DNA of 64,000 bases from Variovorax paradoxus (GTDB lineage: Bacteria; Pseudomonadota; Gammaproteobacteria; Burkholderiales; Burkholderiaceae_C). Below the pieces are notes generated by a model. It had not been told where the DNA came from and searched no databases. It saw only the letters and a list, made by a program, of their open reading frames with translations. The stretch lies in assembly GCF_030815975.1 (NCBI RefSeq), contig NZ_JAUSXL010000001.1, forward strand, positions 496,001 through 560,000, given 5' to 3'. The translations under genes were made by a program, and so were the position numbers. Below, one piece after another: positions 18,147 to 28,451 of the stretch; position 1 is the first letter of the stretch; every line of letters starts with the position of its first letter.

Positions 18147-18200
18147 GGGCCCCTTTGCGCTGGCCGCGCGTAAGGCTACAGTCGGCTTGAAGCCGACCTC
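18147..18200 (+). repeat. Long-form array repeat, copy 4
   Basis: GGGCCCCTTTGCG contains TTTGCG (18154-18159), then 17 bp and TACAGT (18177-18182). The core is GTCGGCTTGAAGCCGAC (18181-18197), a perfect 7-bp hairpin with a three-base loop. It lies upstream of the VOC gene at 18251. Confidence 0.7.
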
Positions 18201-18250
18201 CACCGCTGGGGCAGAATCCCGTCGGTATTCGATCCTCTGTCATATTCGTC

Positions 18251-18622
18251 ATGCTCAAACAACCTCGGTTTGTGATCGCAGTGCGCGACCTGGCCCGTTC
18301 CGCCGATTTCTACAGGGACGTCCTGGGGTTCTCAATCGAGTGGAAGGAAGTGCCCGGCTGGCGTCTGTTCAGACGCGATGCCTGCATCATCATGGCGGGA
18401 GAGTGTCCGGACACGCCTCCCGCGCGCGACTTGGGCGAGCATTCATACATGGCCTACTTTGAGGTCGACGATGTCACCGGCTTGCACACGGATCTGGCCG
18501 CGCGGGGTGCCCAGATGGTCAAGGCCCTACGAACAGAGCCCTGGGGCATGCGGGAGTTCGGAATCGAAACCATCGATGGTCACCGCATGATGTTTGGAGA
18601 GGATGTTTCTGGCGCTGCTTGA
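18251..18622 (+). CDS. VOC-family glyoxalase/bleomycin-resistance-like protein
   Basis: 123 residues from ATG 18251. It starts FVIAVRDLARSADFYRDVLGF, the usual first beta-alpha unit of the glyoxalase fold, and has YMAYFEVDDVTGLHTDLAARG and REFGIETIDGHRMMFGED, the second unit with its final Glu. Proteins of this size act as antibiotic-binding proteins or metal-dependent isomerases; no substrate can be inferred. It is the last plus-strand gene of the array and one of the few with a recognisable family. Confidence 0.85.
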   Translation: MLKQPRFVIAVRDLARSADFYRDVLGFSIEWKEVPGWRLFRRDACIIMAGECPDTPPARDLGEHSYMAYFEVDDVTGLHTDLAARGAQMVKALRTEPWGMREFGIETIDGHRMMFGEDVSGAA

Positions 18623-18716
18623 GCCGAGGCAGCATCGGCGGCTGCCGGCCAGAAGCGGCCGTCTGTTAGGCGTGGCTCATTTTCCGCAATCGATGGCTGC
18701 GAGCGGCGTTGTAGCG

Positions 18717-19154
18717 TCAGACCCCGATGCCGGGCGGCCAGTCCTGGTAGTAGTTACAGTTCGCGGGGAGCGGGTGTCCATCCATGATGTACGCTGCCCA
18801 CGCGAACAAATTCAACATGTATCCGGCGTCGGTCGGCGTCAGCCCGCAGGAGTCGGCGACTTCTGGCAATCGTGCGCGACAGACATCAAGGTGGCGTCGT
18901 ACGCCCTCCGGTCCGCCGAGGTAGGCATTGAACTCGTCAAGATCAATACCCAAACCGGAGACTCCGTAGGTGCCGGCCACGCCCGATGCATCTGTATAAA
19001 CGGCCATGACATCGTGGCCTTCAAGAGTCGCGACGGTCGTAAGCACTCTGCAAAATGCATCTTTCATCCCATTGCTGATCCAAAGGTCCGTGTTTTTGTT
19101 GATCCAAATGGGGGCGCCCATGGTGTTGTCTTTGAATACGCCTTTGAGAGGCAT
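18717..19154 (-). CDS. Hypothetical protein, 145 aa
   Basis: ATG 19154 to TGA at 18717. A soluble, acidic protein (MPLKGVFKDNTMGAPIWINK at the start, TDASGVAGTYGVSGLGIDLD in the middle, NCNYYQDWPPGIGV at the end). I do not recognise it. It is the only minus-strand gene within the orphan array and faces the VOC gene; the partial array repeat near 19246 lies beyond its start. Confidence 0.6.
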   Translation of the reverse strand: MPLKGVFKDNTMGAPIWINKNTDLWISNGMKDAFCRVLTTVATLEGHDVMAVYTDASGVAGTYGVSGLGIDLDEFNAYLGGPEGVRRHLDVCRARLPEVADSCGLTPTDAGYMLNLFAWAAYIMDGHPLPANCNYYQDWPPGIGV

Positions 19155-19375
19155 TGAGGTTGTCAGGTCTCAGCGACGCTTGGTGTTCTTGGCTGTCGCT
19201 ACCTAAGCTGAATTCAACGGCAGCTTTGGAGAACATGCTACTTCCGCTTCGGGCCCAAAGCCGTCGTCCACGCGATGTTCCTCATACCCGCGCGGAGTAC
19301 AGGCCAGAGCGCTGCAGGAAGCGCGAAGGAAACAGTACTTGCGCCCGTCCACCCGGAGCCCAGACGTGCTCGGGC

Positions 19376-19831
19376 CTACTTGGGCCGTGCGGCCTGGGGA
19401 GTGTTCCGAAAGCTGATCGCCATCCGGTTGTAGGTGTTCATCACGCCGATCGCGATGGTGAGGTCCACCAGTTCGCGCTCGTCGAAGACCCTCCTTGCGG
19501 CTTGGAAGTCCGCATCGGGCACGCCCGTATCGGTAACGCGCGTCACCGACTCCGCCCAAGCCAGGCCTGCCTGCTCACGAGCATCGAACAGGTCGCCGGC
19601 CTCGCGCCAAGCCTGCAGCAGCGCGAGCTTTTCGACGGGCACGCCCTTCTTCAAAAGGTCCCGCGTGTGCATGTCAAGGCAATACGCACAGTTGTTGATC
19701 TGCGAGACGCGCAGGTACACGAGATCGACGAGGACGGTCGAAAGGCTGCTCTGGGCGACGTAGCCATAGACCGCGCCGAGCGCCTTGACGCCGGCGGGGG
19801 CAAGTTGGTTGTAGTCGAGGCGTTGGCTCAT
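19376..19831 (-). CDS. AhpD-like carboxymuconolactone decarboxylase family protein
   Basis: 151 residues from ATG 19831, overlapping the end of the cupin gene by four bases (ATGA). The peroxidatic motif is visible as VYLRVSQINNCAYCLDMHTRD, with the CxxC pair and following His of the AhpD fold. Downstream is VDLTIAIGVMNTYNRMAISF, typical of the family. Such proteins reduce peroxides using the CxxC pair, or decarboxylate lactones. Pairing with a periplasmic cupin suggests an oxidative-stress or quinone-linked accessory role. Confidence 0.88.
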   Translation of the reverse strand: MSQRLDYNQLAPAGVKALGAVYGYVAQSSLSTVLVDLVYLRVSQINNCAYCLDMHTRDLLKKGVPVEKLALLQAWREAGDLFDAREQAGLAWAESVTRVTDTGVPDADFQAARRVFDERELVDLTIAIGVMNTYNRMAISFRNTPQAARPK

Positions 19832-20277
19832 TGCTTCTTCTCCATGGATTCGGATTCGGCTGCAGGGGTGGTCAGCGGAGAGTCTCCGGTGTCCGTCACA
19901 AAGACCGCCAGCAGCTTCGCGGGCTTCGTCCTGCTGGCATTGCGGCTGACGCTGTGCCGCGCGCCAGGTGGCTCGTAGAAACTCTGGCCGGCGCGCAGTA
20001 GCTGCTTCGGCCCGTCGTTCACCTGCGACTCGATGGAACCTGAAACCACATAGGCGTAGATGAATGCGGACTTCGCATGCATGTGGGCGGGCGAGGCGGC
20101 TCCTGGTGGATAGTCGACGACGACGGCGGTCAGCGACTTGCCGGGAATATTGGGAATGGCCTGCTGAAGCGCGGGGGTGACTTTCTCGCTCTGCTCGTGC
20201 GCTGCCGCGGCAGCACACAAGAGGCCGGCCGTGGCTGCTGCAACCAGGCCAGCAGCGAGCCGTGAGTTGTTGTTCAT
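19828..20277 (-). CDS. Exported cupin-domain protein
   Basis: 149 residues from ATG 20277 (MNNNSRLAAGLVAAATAGLL), giving a signal peptide cleaved near AAAAAHEQ; an upstream in-frame start at 20379 would spoil the signal. The cupin barrel shows PGAASPAHMHAKSAFIYAYV (first motif with two His) and LRAGQSFYEPPGARHSVSRN (second motif with the last His). Metal-binding cupins of this size are often small dioxygenases, isomerases or sensors. It is co-translated with the AhpD-like gene. Confidence 0.85.
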   Translation of the reverse strand: MNNNSRLAAGLVAAATAGLLCAAAAAHEQSEKVTPALQQAIPNIPGKSLTAVVVDYPPGAASPAHMHAKSAFIYAYVVSGSIESQVNDGPKQLLRAGQSFYEPPGARHSVSRNASRTKPAKLLAVFVTDTGDSPLTTPAAESESMEKKQ

Positions 20278-20418
20278 GTGGGTTCTCCTTGGTGAAACGG
20301 TGAAGGTGCCCTTATAGGGATGGCCTTGCCACCGAATGATGGTTGCCCCGCAGCTCCAAGGGAACTGATGTCTTTTCAACCACGAAATGCACGCCGTGCA
20401 CTTCGGCGGCGGCGCTTG

Positions 20419-21399
20419 CTAGCCGAGCGATTCCTCGGCGGCATGGGCCGTCTTCGCCACCATGTCGAGCAACCACACGTGCGCAGCGTCGTGCTCGTCG
20501 CGGCGATGCCAGACCGCGCGAATGGTGGAAGTTCCGCTCTGATAAGGCGGTTGCCGACGCAGCAGATCGCGGTCCTTCACGAGCGCCACGGCAAGCGAGG
20601 CGGGGACGATGGATAGCATGTCAGTGTCACGAAGGAGTTCGGGTATCGCCAGGGAGTGCGGCACTGTGACGCGTGCATGTGGCGCTTCTTGTTCCGCCTG
20701 GAGCGCCTCTTCGAGCGCTTGCCGGTCGAACATTTCCGACTGGCGTGCAAGGCCGCGCTCCAGAATGAATCCGCCGACGGCGCCTTCCTCCTGGCCGCCG
20801 ACGGAAACGGTCACAAGCGGGTACTTTGCCATGTCACGCAGCGTGAGCTTGCGGCGTGACGCGGGATGACCGCGCCGCATCAGAATGGCCTCGCCTTGCG
20901 ACATCAGCGTGCGCGAGTTCAATCGGTCGGGCACTTGCGCGAAGATGCCGATGGCGAGATCGATCCGCCCCAGGTCGATCTGCTCCGCGAGGTCGAGCCG
21001 CGTGGAGGGCCGAATCACCAGCTCCACGCCGGGGGCGACGTGCTGAAGCTCGCGCGAGAGCGGTGCAATGATCACCGAGGTCAGATGGTCGTTCGCGGCG
21101 ATGACAAAGCGACGGGTCGACTCTGCCGGCGCGAACGGCTCGACACCGAGGGTTGTCTCGATGCGACGCAGGGCATCGCGCAGAGCCGGGGCCATGGCCG
21201 CAGCCCGACCGGTAGGAACCATTCCCTTGCCCGTTCGCATGAACAGCTCGTCGCCGACCAACTCGCGCAGCCTGCCGAGGGCGTGGCTCACTGCAGATTG
21301 GGTGAGGTTGAGCCGCTTGCCCGCGAGGACCAGGTTGCGCTCCTCGTAGACGGCGTCGAACACCTTCAGCAGGTTCAGGTCCATTCGGCCAATGCTCAT
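20419..21399 (-). CDS. LysR-family regulator (PnbR-like by context)
   Basis: 326 residues from ATG 21399 (MSIGRMDLNLLKVFDAVYEE). The winged helix is in residues 6-65 (LAGKRLNLTQSAVSHALGRLRELVGDELFMRTGKGMVPTGRA); the rest is the two-lobed effector domain typical of the NodD/NahR-like branch. It is divergent from a 4-hydroxylaminobenzoate lyase and a nitroreductase, the arrangement known for the p-nitrobenzoate genes of Pseudomonas. It probably activates them in response to a nitroaromatic or a pathway intermediate. Downstream on the same strand lie the cupin and AhpD genes. Confidence 0.9.
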   Translation of the reverse strand: MSIGRMDLNLLKVFDAVYEERNLVLAGKRLNLTQSAVSHALGRLRELVGDELFMRTGKGMVPTGRAAAMAPALRDALRRIETTLGVEPFAPAESTRRFVIAANDHLTSVIIAPLSRELQHVAPGVELVIRPSTRLDLAEQIDLGRIDLAIGIFAQVPDRLNSRTLMSQGEAILMRRGHPASRRKLTLRDMAKYPLVTVSVGGQEEGAVGGFILERGLARQSEMFDRQALEEALQAEQEAPHARVTVPHSLAIPELLRDTDMLSIVPASLAVALVKDRDLLRRQPPYQSGTSTIRAVWHRRDEHDAAHVWLLDMVAKTAHAAEESLG

Positions 21400-21424
21400 G
21401 CTTGCCCTTCCGCAATGAATGGCG

Positions 21425-21441
21425 TGCATTATGAGCTTGCA
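21425..21441 (+). promoter_or_regulatory. Candidate LysR operator
   Basis: In the 111-bp gap between the divergent LysR and lyase genes lies TGCATTATGAGCTTGCA, with TGCA at both ends and a T-N11-A core. It is 26 bases from the LysR start and 69 bases upstream of the lyase start, a position suited to controlling both. No other dyad of this quality is seen in the gap. Confidence 0.4.
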
Positions 21442-21510
21442 AAAGCAGCAGTTCCCTTCAGTTCGGTCATCGCCCATGATTGCCCGCAAGCAACCGCCGG
21501 AGCACTGAAG

Positions 21511-22059
21511 ATGACCACCGAGACACCCCTCTGCGCACGCGAGGCGCTCATCGAGCGCTGCATTCCCTTTCTCGAAGAGGTGAAGGATATGACCGCCGGC
21601 CCGCCGGTGGAGCGCTGGCTGAACGAGAAGCACGGACCAGAAAGCGAGCTGTATCAGAACCTCTGCCGGCTCGTGAAGTCGGGCGTCAAGGAGGGTTGGG
21701 CGGCGAACGTGGAGATCGACGGTCCCAGCTACCGCCGAAGCCGCGTCGCCGAACCGTCCGAACGCACCTTGCACTTCAGCATCACCGCGGTGTACATGGA
21801 CAGCACCGGCAACCACCAAGGGCATCCCGACCACCGGTTCCGCGGCCAATACCACGGGCATCCATACGGCGAGTTCAACATGGTCGTGCCCGTCACCCCC
21901 GGCGCGGCGCTATGCGGCCCGAGTGGATGGTGCTACGGCGGGTGGACCGCGCCTGGCCCCGGCAGCAAGCACTACCCGGAAGCCAAGGGAGGGGCGGTCA
22001 TCGCGCTGTTCTTCCTTCCCTCGGGGCGGATCTCCTACCACCCTGCGCCCCAGGAGTAG
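21511..22059 (+). CDS. pnbB: 4-hydroxylaminobenzoate lyase family (DUF4863) protein
   Basis: 182 residues from ATG 21511. The compact protein has a helical start (REALIERCIPFLEEVKDMTA) and a His-rich barrel (GNHQGHPDHRFRGQYHGHPY, then GEFNMVVPVTPGAALCGPSG) matching the DUF4863 family, which contains PnbB, the lyase converting 4-hydroxylaminobenzoate to 3,4-dihydroxybenzoate with ammonia release. The neighbouring nitroreductase and divergent LysR give the same gene set as known pnb loci. The catalytic assignment rests on family and synteny; the true substrate could be another hydroxylaminoarene. Confidence 0.8.
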   Translation: MTTETPLCAREALIERCIPFLEEVKDMTAGPPVERWLNEKHGPESELYQNLCRLVKSGVKEGWAANVEIDGPSYRRSRVAEPSERTLHFSITAVYMDSTGNHQGHPDHRFRGQYHGHPYGEFNMVVPVTPGAALCGPSGWCYGGWTAPGPGSKHYPEAKGGAVIALFFLPSGRISYHPAPQE

Positions 22060-22062
22060 GCG

Positions 22063-22788
22063 ATGGACAACTCCGTACGTGATCGGGGCCAGCAGGCCAT
22101 TGCCCAGTGCGTGTCGGCCGTCATGCGCTCGCGGCACGCAACTCGCGCATTCAAGCCGCAGCCACTCGAACGCAATCTCGTGGAAGACATCCTGGACGAC
22201 GCTGCCACGGCGCCGAGCGGCGCGAACATCCAACCCTGGCGCGTGTACGTCGTCACGGGCACCGTGAAGGACACTCTCGCCGATGCGCTGCTCGCGGCTT
22301 CGCGGGCCGGCACTGTTCCAGCGCCGGCACACTTTCCCGACCCATTGCCGGACGTGTTTCGCGCGAGGCTGCAGGACTTCGGAGCGCGCTACTACGAATC
22401 CCTCGGAATCGATCGGACCGATGCTGCCGCGCGCTTGCGTCAGTCCGAGCGGAACCTCTCGTTCTTCGGTGCGCCGGTGGGTCTCTTGTTCACCATCGAT
22501 CGCAGGCTGAAGCCGCACAGCTGGATCGACCTCGGCCTGTTCGCCCAGAACGTGATGATCGCGGCGAAGGCCCGCGGCATCGACACCTGTCCGCAGGTCT
22601 CCTTTGCACCCTTTCATGACGTGATCGCCGCACACCTGCAGATGGAGCCCTGCGAGGTGACAGCCTTCGGCATGTCGATGGGATATGGCGACCCGCATGC
22701 CCCGGTAAACCAGATTGCCATGCCACGCGAACACCTCCGCGACTTCGCGCGGATCGTCGGCTTTCCCGAAGAGCACTCCGCGCGGTGA
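22063..22788 (+). CDS. Nitroreductase family protein (PnbA-like)
   Basis: 241 residues from ATG 22063, three bases after the lyase stop, with CAGGAG upstream. The FMN-binding nitroreductase fold is clear: MRSRHATRAFKPQPLERNLV (phosphate-binding Arg residues) and LDDAATAPSGANIQPWRVYV near the N-terminus, then WIDLGLFAQNVMIAAKARGI and ACEVTAFGMSMGYGD-like segments near the end. It would reduce an aromatic nitro group to the hydroxylamine used by the upstream lyase. Tight spacing indicates one transcript. Confidence 0.88.
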   Translation: MDNSVRDRGQQAIAQCVSAVMRSRHATRAFKPQPLERNLVEDILDDAATAPSGANIQPWRVYVVTGTVKDTLADALLAASRAGTVPAPAHFPDPLPDVFRARLQDFGARYYESLGIDRTDAAARLRQSERNLSFFGAPVGLLFTIDRRLKPHSWIDLGLFAQNVMIAAKARGIDTCPQVSFAPFHDVIAAHLQMEPCEVTAFGMSMGYGDPHAPVNQIAMPREHLRDFARIVGFPEEHSAR

Positions 22789-22822
22789 CGCCCACATCAT
22801 TTCATCAACGCGAGAGATCATC

Positions 22823-23467
22823 ATGACACCTCAAGAAGTCTCCGGAATCCGCATTCCAGACAGCCAGCTCGCCCGTGAGCTGACGCAGCTCATTCGCGAC
22901 ACCGAAAGCGACCTGCTCTACCACCACTCCCTGCGCGTCTATTGCTGGGGCGCGCTCGCGGGCCGCCGGGCAGGGTTGAAGTTCGATCCCGAACTGCTCT
23001 ACGCAGCATCCATGTTCCATGACGTCGGGCTCACCGCGCGCTACGGGAGCAGCCAGCTTCGTTTTGAAGTCGATGGTGCCAATGCGGCGCGCGATTTTCT
23101 TCGGAGCCACGGCATTTCCGAAAGTGGAGTCGAGACGGTCTGGAACGCCGTGGCTCTCCACACGACGCCCGGAATTCCGCAGTTCATGCGGCCGGAGATC
23201 GCATTGGTGCAAGCGGGCGCCGGCATGGACGTTGCCGGCCGCAGCTACGACCAGTTCACTGATGCGGAGCGCCAAGCCGTGCTCGCTGCGTTTCCGCGGG
23301 AATCCGATTTCAAGAGCGGGATCGTTGACGCCTTCTACCAAGGCTTGAAGCACCGTCCCGACAGCACCGTGGGCACGTTCAACGACGACTTCCTCGCATG
23401 CAAGGATCCGCACTTTCACCGCGTCGACATGTGCGCCGTCATTCATGCGTCGAAGTGGCATGGGTGA
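22823..23467 (+). CDS. HD-domain hydrolase (cyanamide-hydratase-like)
   Basis: 214 residues from ATG 22823; the frame is open upstream into the nitroreductase, but GAGAG precedes this ATG. The metal-binding HD pattern is visible as LYHHSLRVYCWGALAG, ASMFHDVGLTARYG and VWNAVALHTTPGIP, in the order seen in cyanamide hydratase-like HD proteins. A conserved MRPEIALVQAGAGMDVAG follows. It is the third gene of the pnb-like run, 34 bp after the nitroreductase. A role in nitroaromatic metabolism is only suggested by position. Confidence 0.82.
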   Translation: MTPQEVSGIRIPDSQLARELTQLIRDTESDLLYHHSLRVYCWGALAGRRAGLKFDPELLYAASMFHDVGLTARYGSSQLRFEVDGANAARDFLRSHGISESGVETVWNAVALHTTPGIPQFMRPEIALVQAGAGMDVAGRSYDQFTDAERQAVLAAFPRESDFKSGIVDAFYQGLKHRPDSTVGTFNDDFLACKDPHFHRVDMCAVIHASKWHG

Positions 23468-23522
23468 ACTGCCGGCTCGAGGCCAAGTACATCTTGGTAG
23501 AACGCCCGGGCACTCGGAATGT

Positions 23523-23753
23523 CTAGATCAATGCCCGCAATCGGCGCTGGGCGCGGTCGAGTCCGACGACCAAACGATTCTCGATACTTTCCGCCTCCGT
23601 GATTCGCTCGTCGAACCATGCTGCATCCGTGCCTCCGACTTGGGACATCTTCTGCATCATGATGCCGATGAGGGCGTTTTGATCCGTGATCAACCCATCC
23701 CAGAGGTCTATATCCGCCTGGGCGCCTTGTATTTCTACGTAGCTGGCCGTCAT
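23523..23753 (-). CDS. Hypothetical protein, 76 aa
   Basis: ATG 23753 has a good ribosome site (GGAGAC) and gives MTASYVEIQGAQADIDLWDG ... FDERITEAESIENRLVVGLD, a small acidic helical protein. The open frame continues upstream to 23915, but without a ribosome site and with less coding-like content. Family not recognised. It lies between the HD gene and katG, on the katG strand. Confidence 0.6.
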   Translation of the reverse strand: MTASYVEIQGAQADIDLWDGLITDQNALIGIMMQKMSQVGGTDAAWFDERITEAESIENRLVVGLDRAQRRLRALI

Positions 23754-23928
23754 CGTTGTCTCCTGCGCGCTTGGCTGCATAGGCCTGGCGGCGTCAATTT
23801 GCGAATCGGCCGTGTCCGCACTCACGGGGCAAGACCATCGCACCACGGCGTTGCATGCGATGGCGTCGCCGAGCGCTCGCACCGGCGACTGCCTGTAGCT
23901 ACATCGAATCGGCAACCGCGAGGATTGT

Positions 23929-26250
<2,322 letters not shown>

Positions 26251-26387
26251 TCAGGATACGCCGCAACGAAGTGGACAGCAATGCTTGTGAAATCAACGAC
26301 TTACAGTGCCCAGGCCGCGTTGCCTTCTAGACTTGCATGACCTGGCCGGTGAGACGCGATGCCGCACACCGCGTTCGCCTGAGATCT

Positions 26388-27488
26388 TCAAGCCGCGAGC
26401 AGGCGCTCTTCGGTGCCCGCGGCGACGCCGTTTGCATCGAAGAAATGAAGCGAGCCCGGCGCGATGGCCAGGCGCAGGGTGCCCGAGAGATCCGCCGCGG
26501 CCTCGGGCGCCATGAGAACCAGCTCGCCTAGCGACGATCGCAGGTAGCAGTAGGCGCGGTCGCCCAGCTGCTCGACCGCCAGGGTTTCGCAGTCCTGGAG
26601 TTCGAGCAGCACTTCGCCGGGCGCAGGTTCGCCCAAGCGTGCCTGCTCGGCGCGAAAGCCCAGCGTGGCCGGTTGGCCCGGCACGCGGCGCGGAATCTGC
26701 ACGTGGGCATCGCCGAGCCGCAGCAGCGTGCCGTTCGCATCCGGCTGTGCGGCGTCGATCTTGAAGAAGTTCATGCGCGGCGTGCCGATGAAGCCGGCCA
26801 CGAACAGGTTGGCGGGTGAGCGGTACAGCGCCAGCGGCGAACCCACCTGCTCGATGCGGCCCTTGCGCAGCACCACGATCTGGTCGGCCAGCGTCATGGC
26901 CTCGGTCTGGTCGTGCGTCACGTAGACGGCGGTTGCCTTCAGCGTGCGCTGCATGCGCGCGATCTCCAGGCGTAGCTTCACGCGCAGCTCGAGATCGAGG
27001 TTCGACAGCGGCTCGTCGTAGAGGAACACCTCGGGCTTGCGGATCATCGCGCGGCCCATCGCCACGCGCTGGCGCTGGCCGCCCGAGAGCTGGCGCGGAT
27101 AGCGCTCCAGCAGCGGCGTGAGTTCGAGCTTGTGCGCGATCTCGTCCACGCTGCGCTCTTGCTCGGCGGCCGTGGCCTTGGCCATGCGCAAGGGGAAGGC
27201 GAGGTTCTGCCGCACCGTCTTGTGCGGATAGAGCGCGTAGTTCTGGAACACCAGCGCGCAGCCGCGCTCGGCGGGCGGAACGTCGTTCACCACGCGGCCG
27301 CCGACCAGCACCTGGCCGCCGCTCGGCGTCTCCAGCCCCGCAATCATGCGCAGCAGGGTGGACTTGCCGCAGCCCGACGGCCCGAGCAGTACCGTGACCT
27401 GGCCGTCTGGCATGGTGAGATCGATGCCGGGGATCACCTCGACGTCGCCGAAGCGCTTGCTGATGGATTGGAGCTGGATCTCTGCCAT
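26388..27488 (-). CDS. ABC transporter ATP-binding protein (UgpC/MalK type)
   Basis: 366 residues from ATG 27488. Walker A is GPSGCGKST (about residues 35-43), the Q-loop QNYALYPHKTV, the signature LSGGQRQRVAMGRAM, Walker B VFLYDEPLSNLD and the H-loop VTHDQTEAM. A C-terminal TOBE/OB extension of about 120 residues places it in the carbohydrate-uptake (CUT1) group, where one ATPase often serves a separate binding-protein/permease operon. It likely energises the transporter encoded divergently at 28452-31580. It lies 34 bp downstream of the GntR gene on the same strand. Confidence 0.93.
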   Translation of the reverse strand: MAEIQLQSISKRFGDVEVIPGIDLTMPDGQVTVLLGPSGCGKSTLLRMIAGLETPSGGQVLVGGRVVNDVPPAERGCALVFQNYALYPHKTVRQNLAFPLRMAKATAAEQERSVDEIAHKLELTPLLERYPRQLSGGQRQRVAMGRAMIRKPEVFLYDEPLSNLDLELRVKLRLEIARMQRTLKATAVYVTHDQTEAMTLADQIVVLRKGRIEQVGSPLALYRSPANLFVAGFIGTPRMNFFKIDAAQPDANGTLLRLGDAHVQIPRRVPGQPATLGFRAEQARLGEPAPGEVLLELQDCETLAVEQLGDRAYCYLRSSLGELVLMAPEAAADLSGTLRLAIAPGSLHFFDANGVAAGTEERLLAA

Positions 27489-27522
27489 GGTGGTTGGTTG
27501 CTGCTGATGGGAAGGAGGGGGG

Positions 27523-28287
27523 TCAGGCCGGCGGCGTGGCGCCGGACCTGGCGACCCCGCGCTGGATGTTCGATTCGGTGAGGCCGAGCAGCTCTTCCAT
27601 GGCCTTGCGCGCCGCGGCCGGCTTGCGGGCCCAGATCTGGTCGAGCACGGCGCGGTGCATCGGCAGGCTCTTGCGCGGCGCGCCCGGCTGGCGCGTCGAC
27701 AGCTCGAAGGACATGCGCAGCGCCGCTTCGATGGTGGCCCCGAAGGCCACCAGGAACGGATTGCCGGTGGCGCTGAGGATGGCCTGGTGAAAACTCAGGT
27801 CCGGCCCGGCATAGGCCACCGGGTCCATGCCCGCGGCGTCCATCAGGCGGTACGCGCGCTCGATCGCGGCAATGGCTGCATCGGGTGCCGAAGCGGCCGC
27901 AATCTCGCAGGCGGCCGGCTCGACGATGCGCCGCAGCTGCATCAGGTGCTGCGCCATCTGCGCGCGGTCGTGGCCCGACCAGGTCCAGCGCAGCACGTCC
28001 TCGTCGAGCATGTTCCATTGCATGCGCGGCAGCACCCGCGTGCCGGCCTTCTGCCGGGACGCGAGCAGGCCCTTGGCCTTCAGGCGGGTCAGCGCCTCGC
28101 GCACGGAGGTCCGCGCCACGCCCAGCTGCTCGGCCAGTTCGACCTCGGTCGGCAGCGTCGATTCGTCATCCCATTCGCCGCCGATCACGCGCCGCGCGAG
28201 CGCCTCCGTCACGGCCAGCGGACCGCGCCGGACAGGCGCGTCCGCGGCGGCGGGTTTCTTCAGCGTTTTCGTTTTATGGTCTGACAT
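27523..28287 (-). CDS. FadR-type GntR-family regulator
   Basis: 254 residues using ATG 28287 (MSDHKTKTLKKPAAADAPVR); the frame is open to 28449, but the extension covers the operator region. The winged helix is at about residues 20-90 (STLPTEVELAEQLGVARTSVREALTRLKAKGLLASRQKAGTRV). The FCD domain follows with DLSFHQAILSATGNPF and SLPMHRAVLDQI. Divergent from the ABC binding-protein gene and immediately upstream of the ATPase gene, it probably represses both arms of the transport system and is relieved by a sugar or sugar acid. Confidence 0.93.
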   Translation of the reverse strand: MSDHKTKTLKKPAAADAPVRRGPLAVTEALARRVIGGEWDDESTLPTEVELAEQLGVARTSVREALTRLKAKGLLASRQKAGTRVLPRMQWNMLDEDVLRWTWSGHDRAQMAQHLMQLRRIVEPAACEIAAASAPDAAIAAIERAYRLMDAAGMDPVAYAGPDLSFHQAILSATGNPFLVAFGATIEAALRMSFELSTRQPGAPRKSLPMHRAVLDQIWARKPAAARKAMEELLGLTESNIQRGVARSGATPPA

Positions 28288-28377
28288 ATTTGTTGATGCA
28301 ATGAGCTTATATGGGCTGGAGGCGCGTGGAATCTCGGGTTTTCCATGATCAGTGGAATCTGATTTGTCTGTCATATT
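28279..28377 (+). promoter_or_regulatory. Candidate GntR operators in divergent gap
   Basis: GTCTGACATATT (28279-28290, overlapping the GntR start codon) is repeated as GTCTGTCATATT (28366-28377), an 11/12 match. Between them TTCCATGATCAGTGGAA (28341-28357) is a near-perfect palindrome around TGATCA, the shape expected of a FadR-type dimer site. The set lies 75-170 bases upstream of the binding-protein gene. Confidence 0.4.
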
Positions 28378-28451
28378 CGCTTCCACAAGCAAGTTGAACA
28401 TGCCGGCCGACCTCGTTGCGCCGCGTGATTCTGATCGAAAGAGAGACAAGC

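Larger units (their letters stand above)
10806..18671 (+). repeat. Dispersed post-stop repeat family in the small-gene array
   Basis: A motif close to CGGCCAAGANCGGACNTTC recurs in one orientation between the small genes. Cores: 10806-10824, 11076-11095, 11518-11535, 12006-12024, 12843-12861, 13340-13356, 13931-13949, 14325-14342, 15078-15096, 16085-16102, 16920-16938, 17355-17375, 18181-18200 and 18646-18663. Cores start 0-50 bases after a stop codon in most cases (zero at 10806 and 17355). Some copies form short hairpins, for example 18181-18197 and 17354-17371. A related GGGCCC-containing piece is at 19246. None is seen in the catabolic clusters on either side by eye. Confidence 0.75.

Noticed and set aside
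10806..18671. Integron attC sites as an explanation of the array repeats
   Set aside because: Only one copy (18665-18671) shows GTTAGGC, no matching RYYYAAC arm pairs with it, the other copies lack both boxes, and no integrase gene is in the window.
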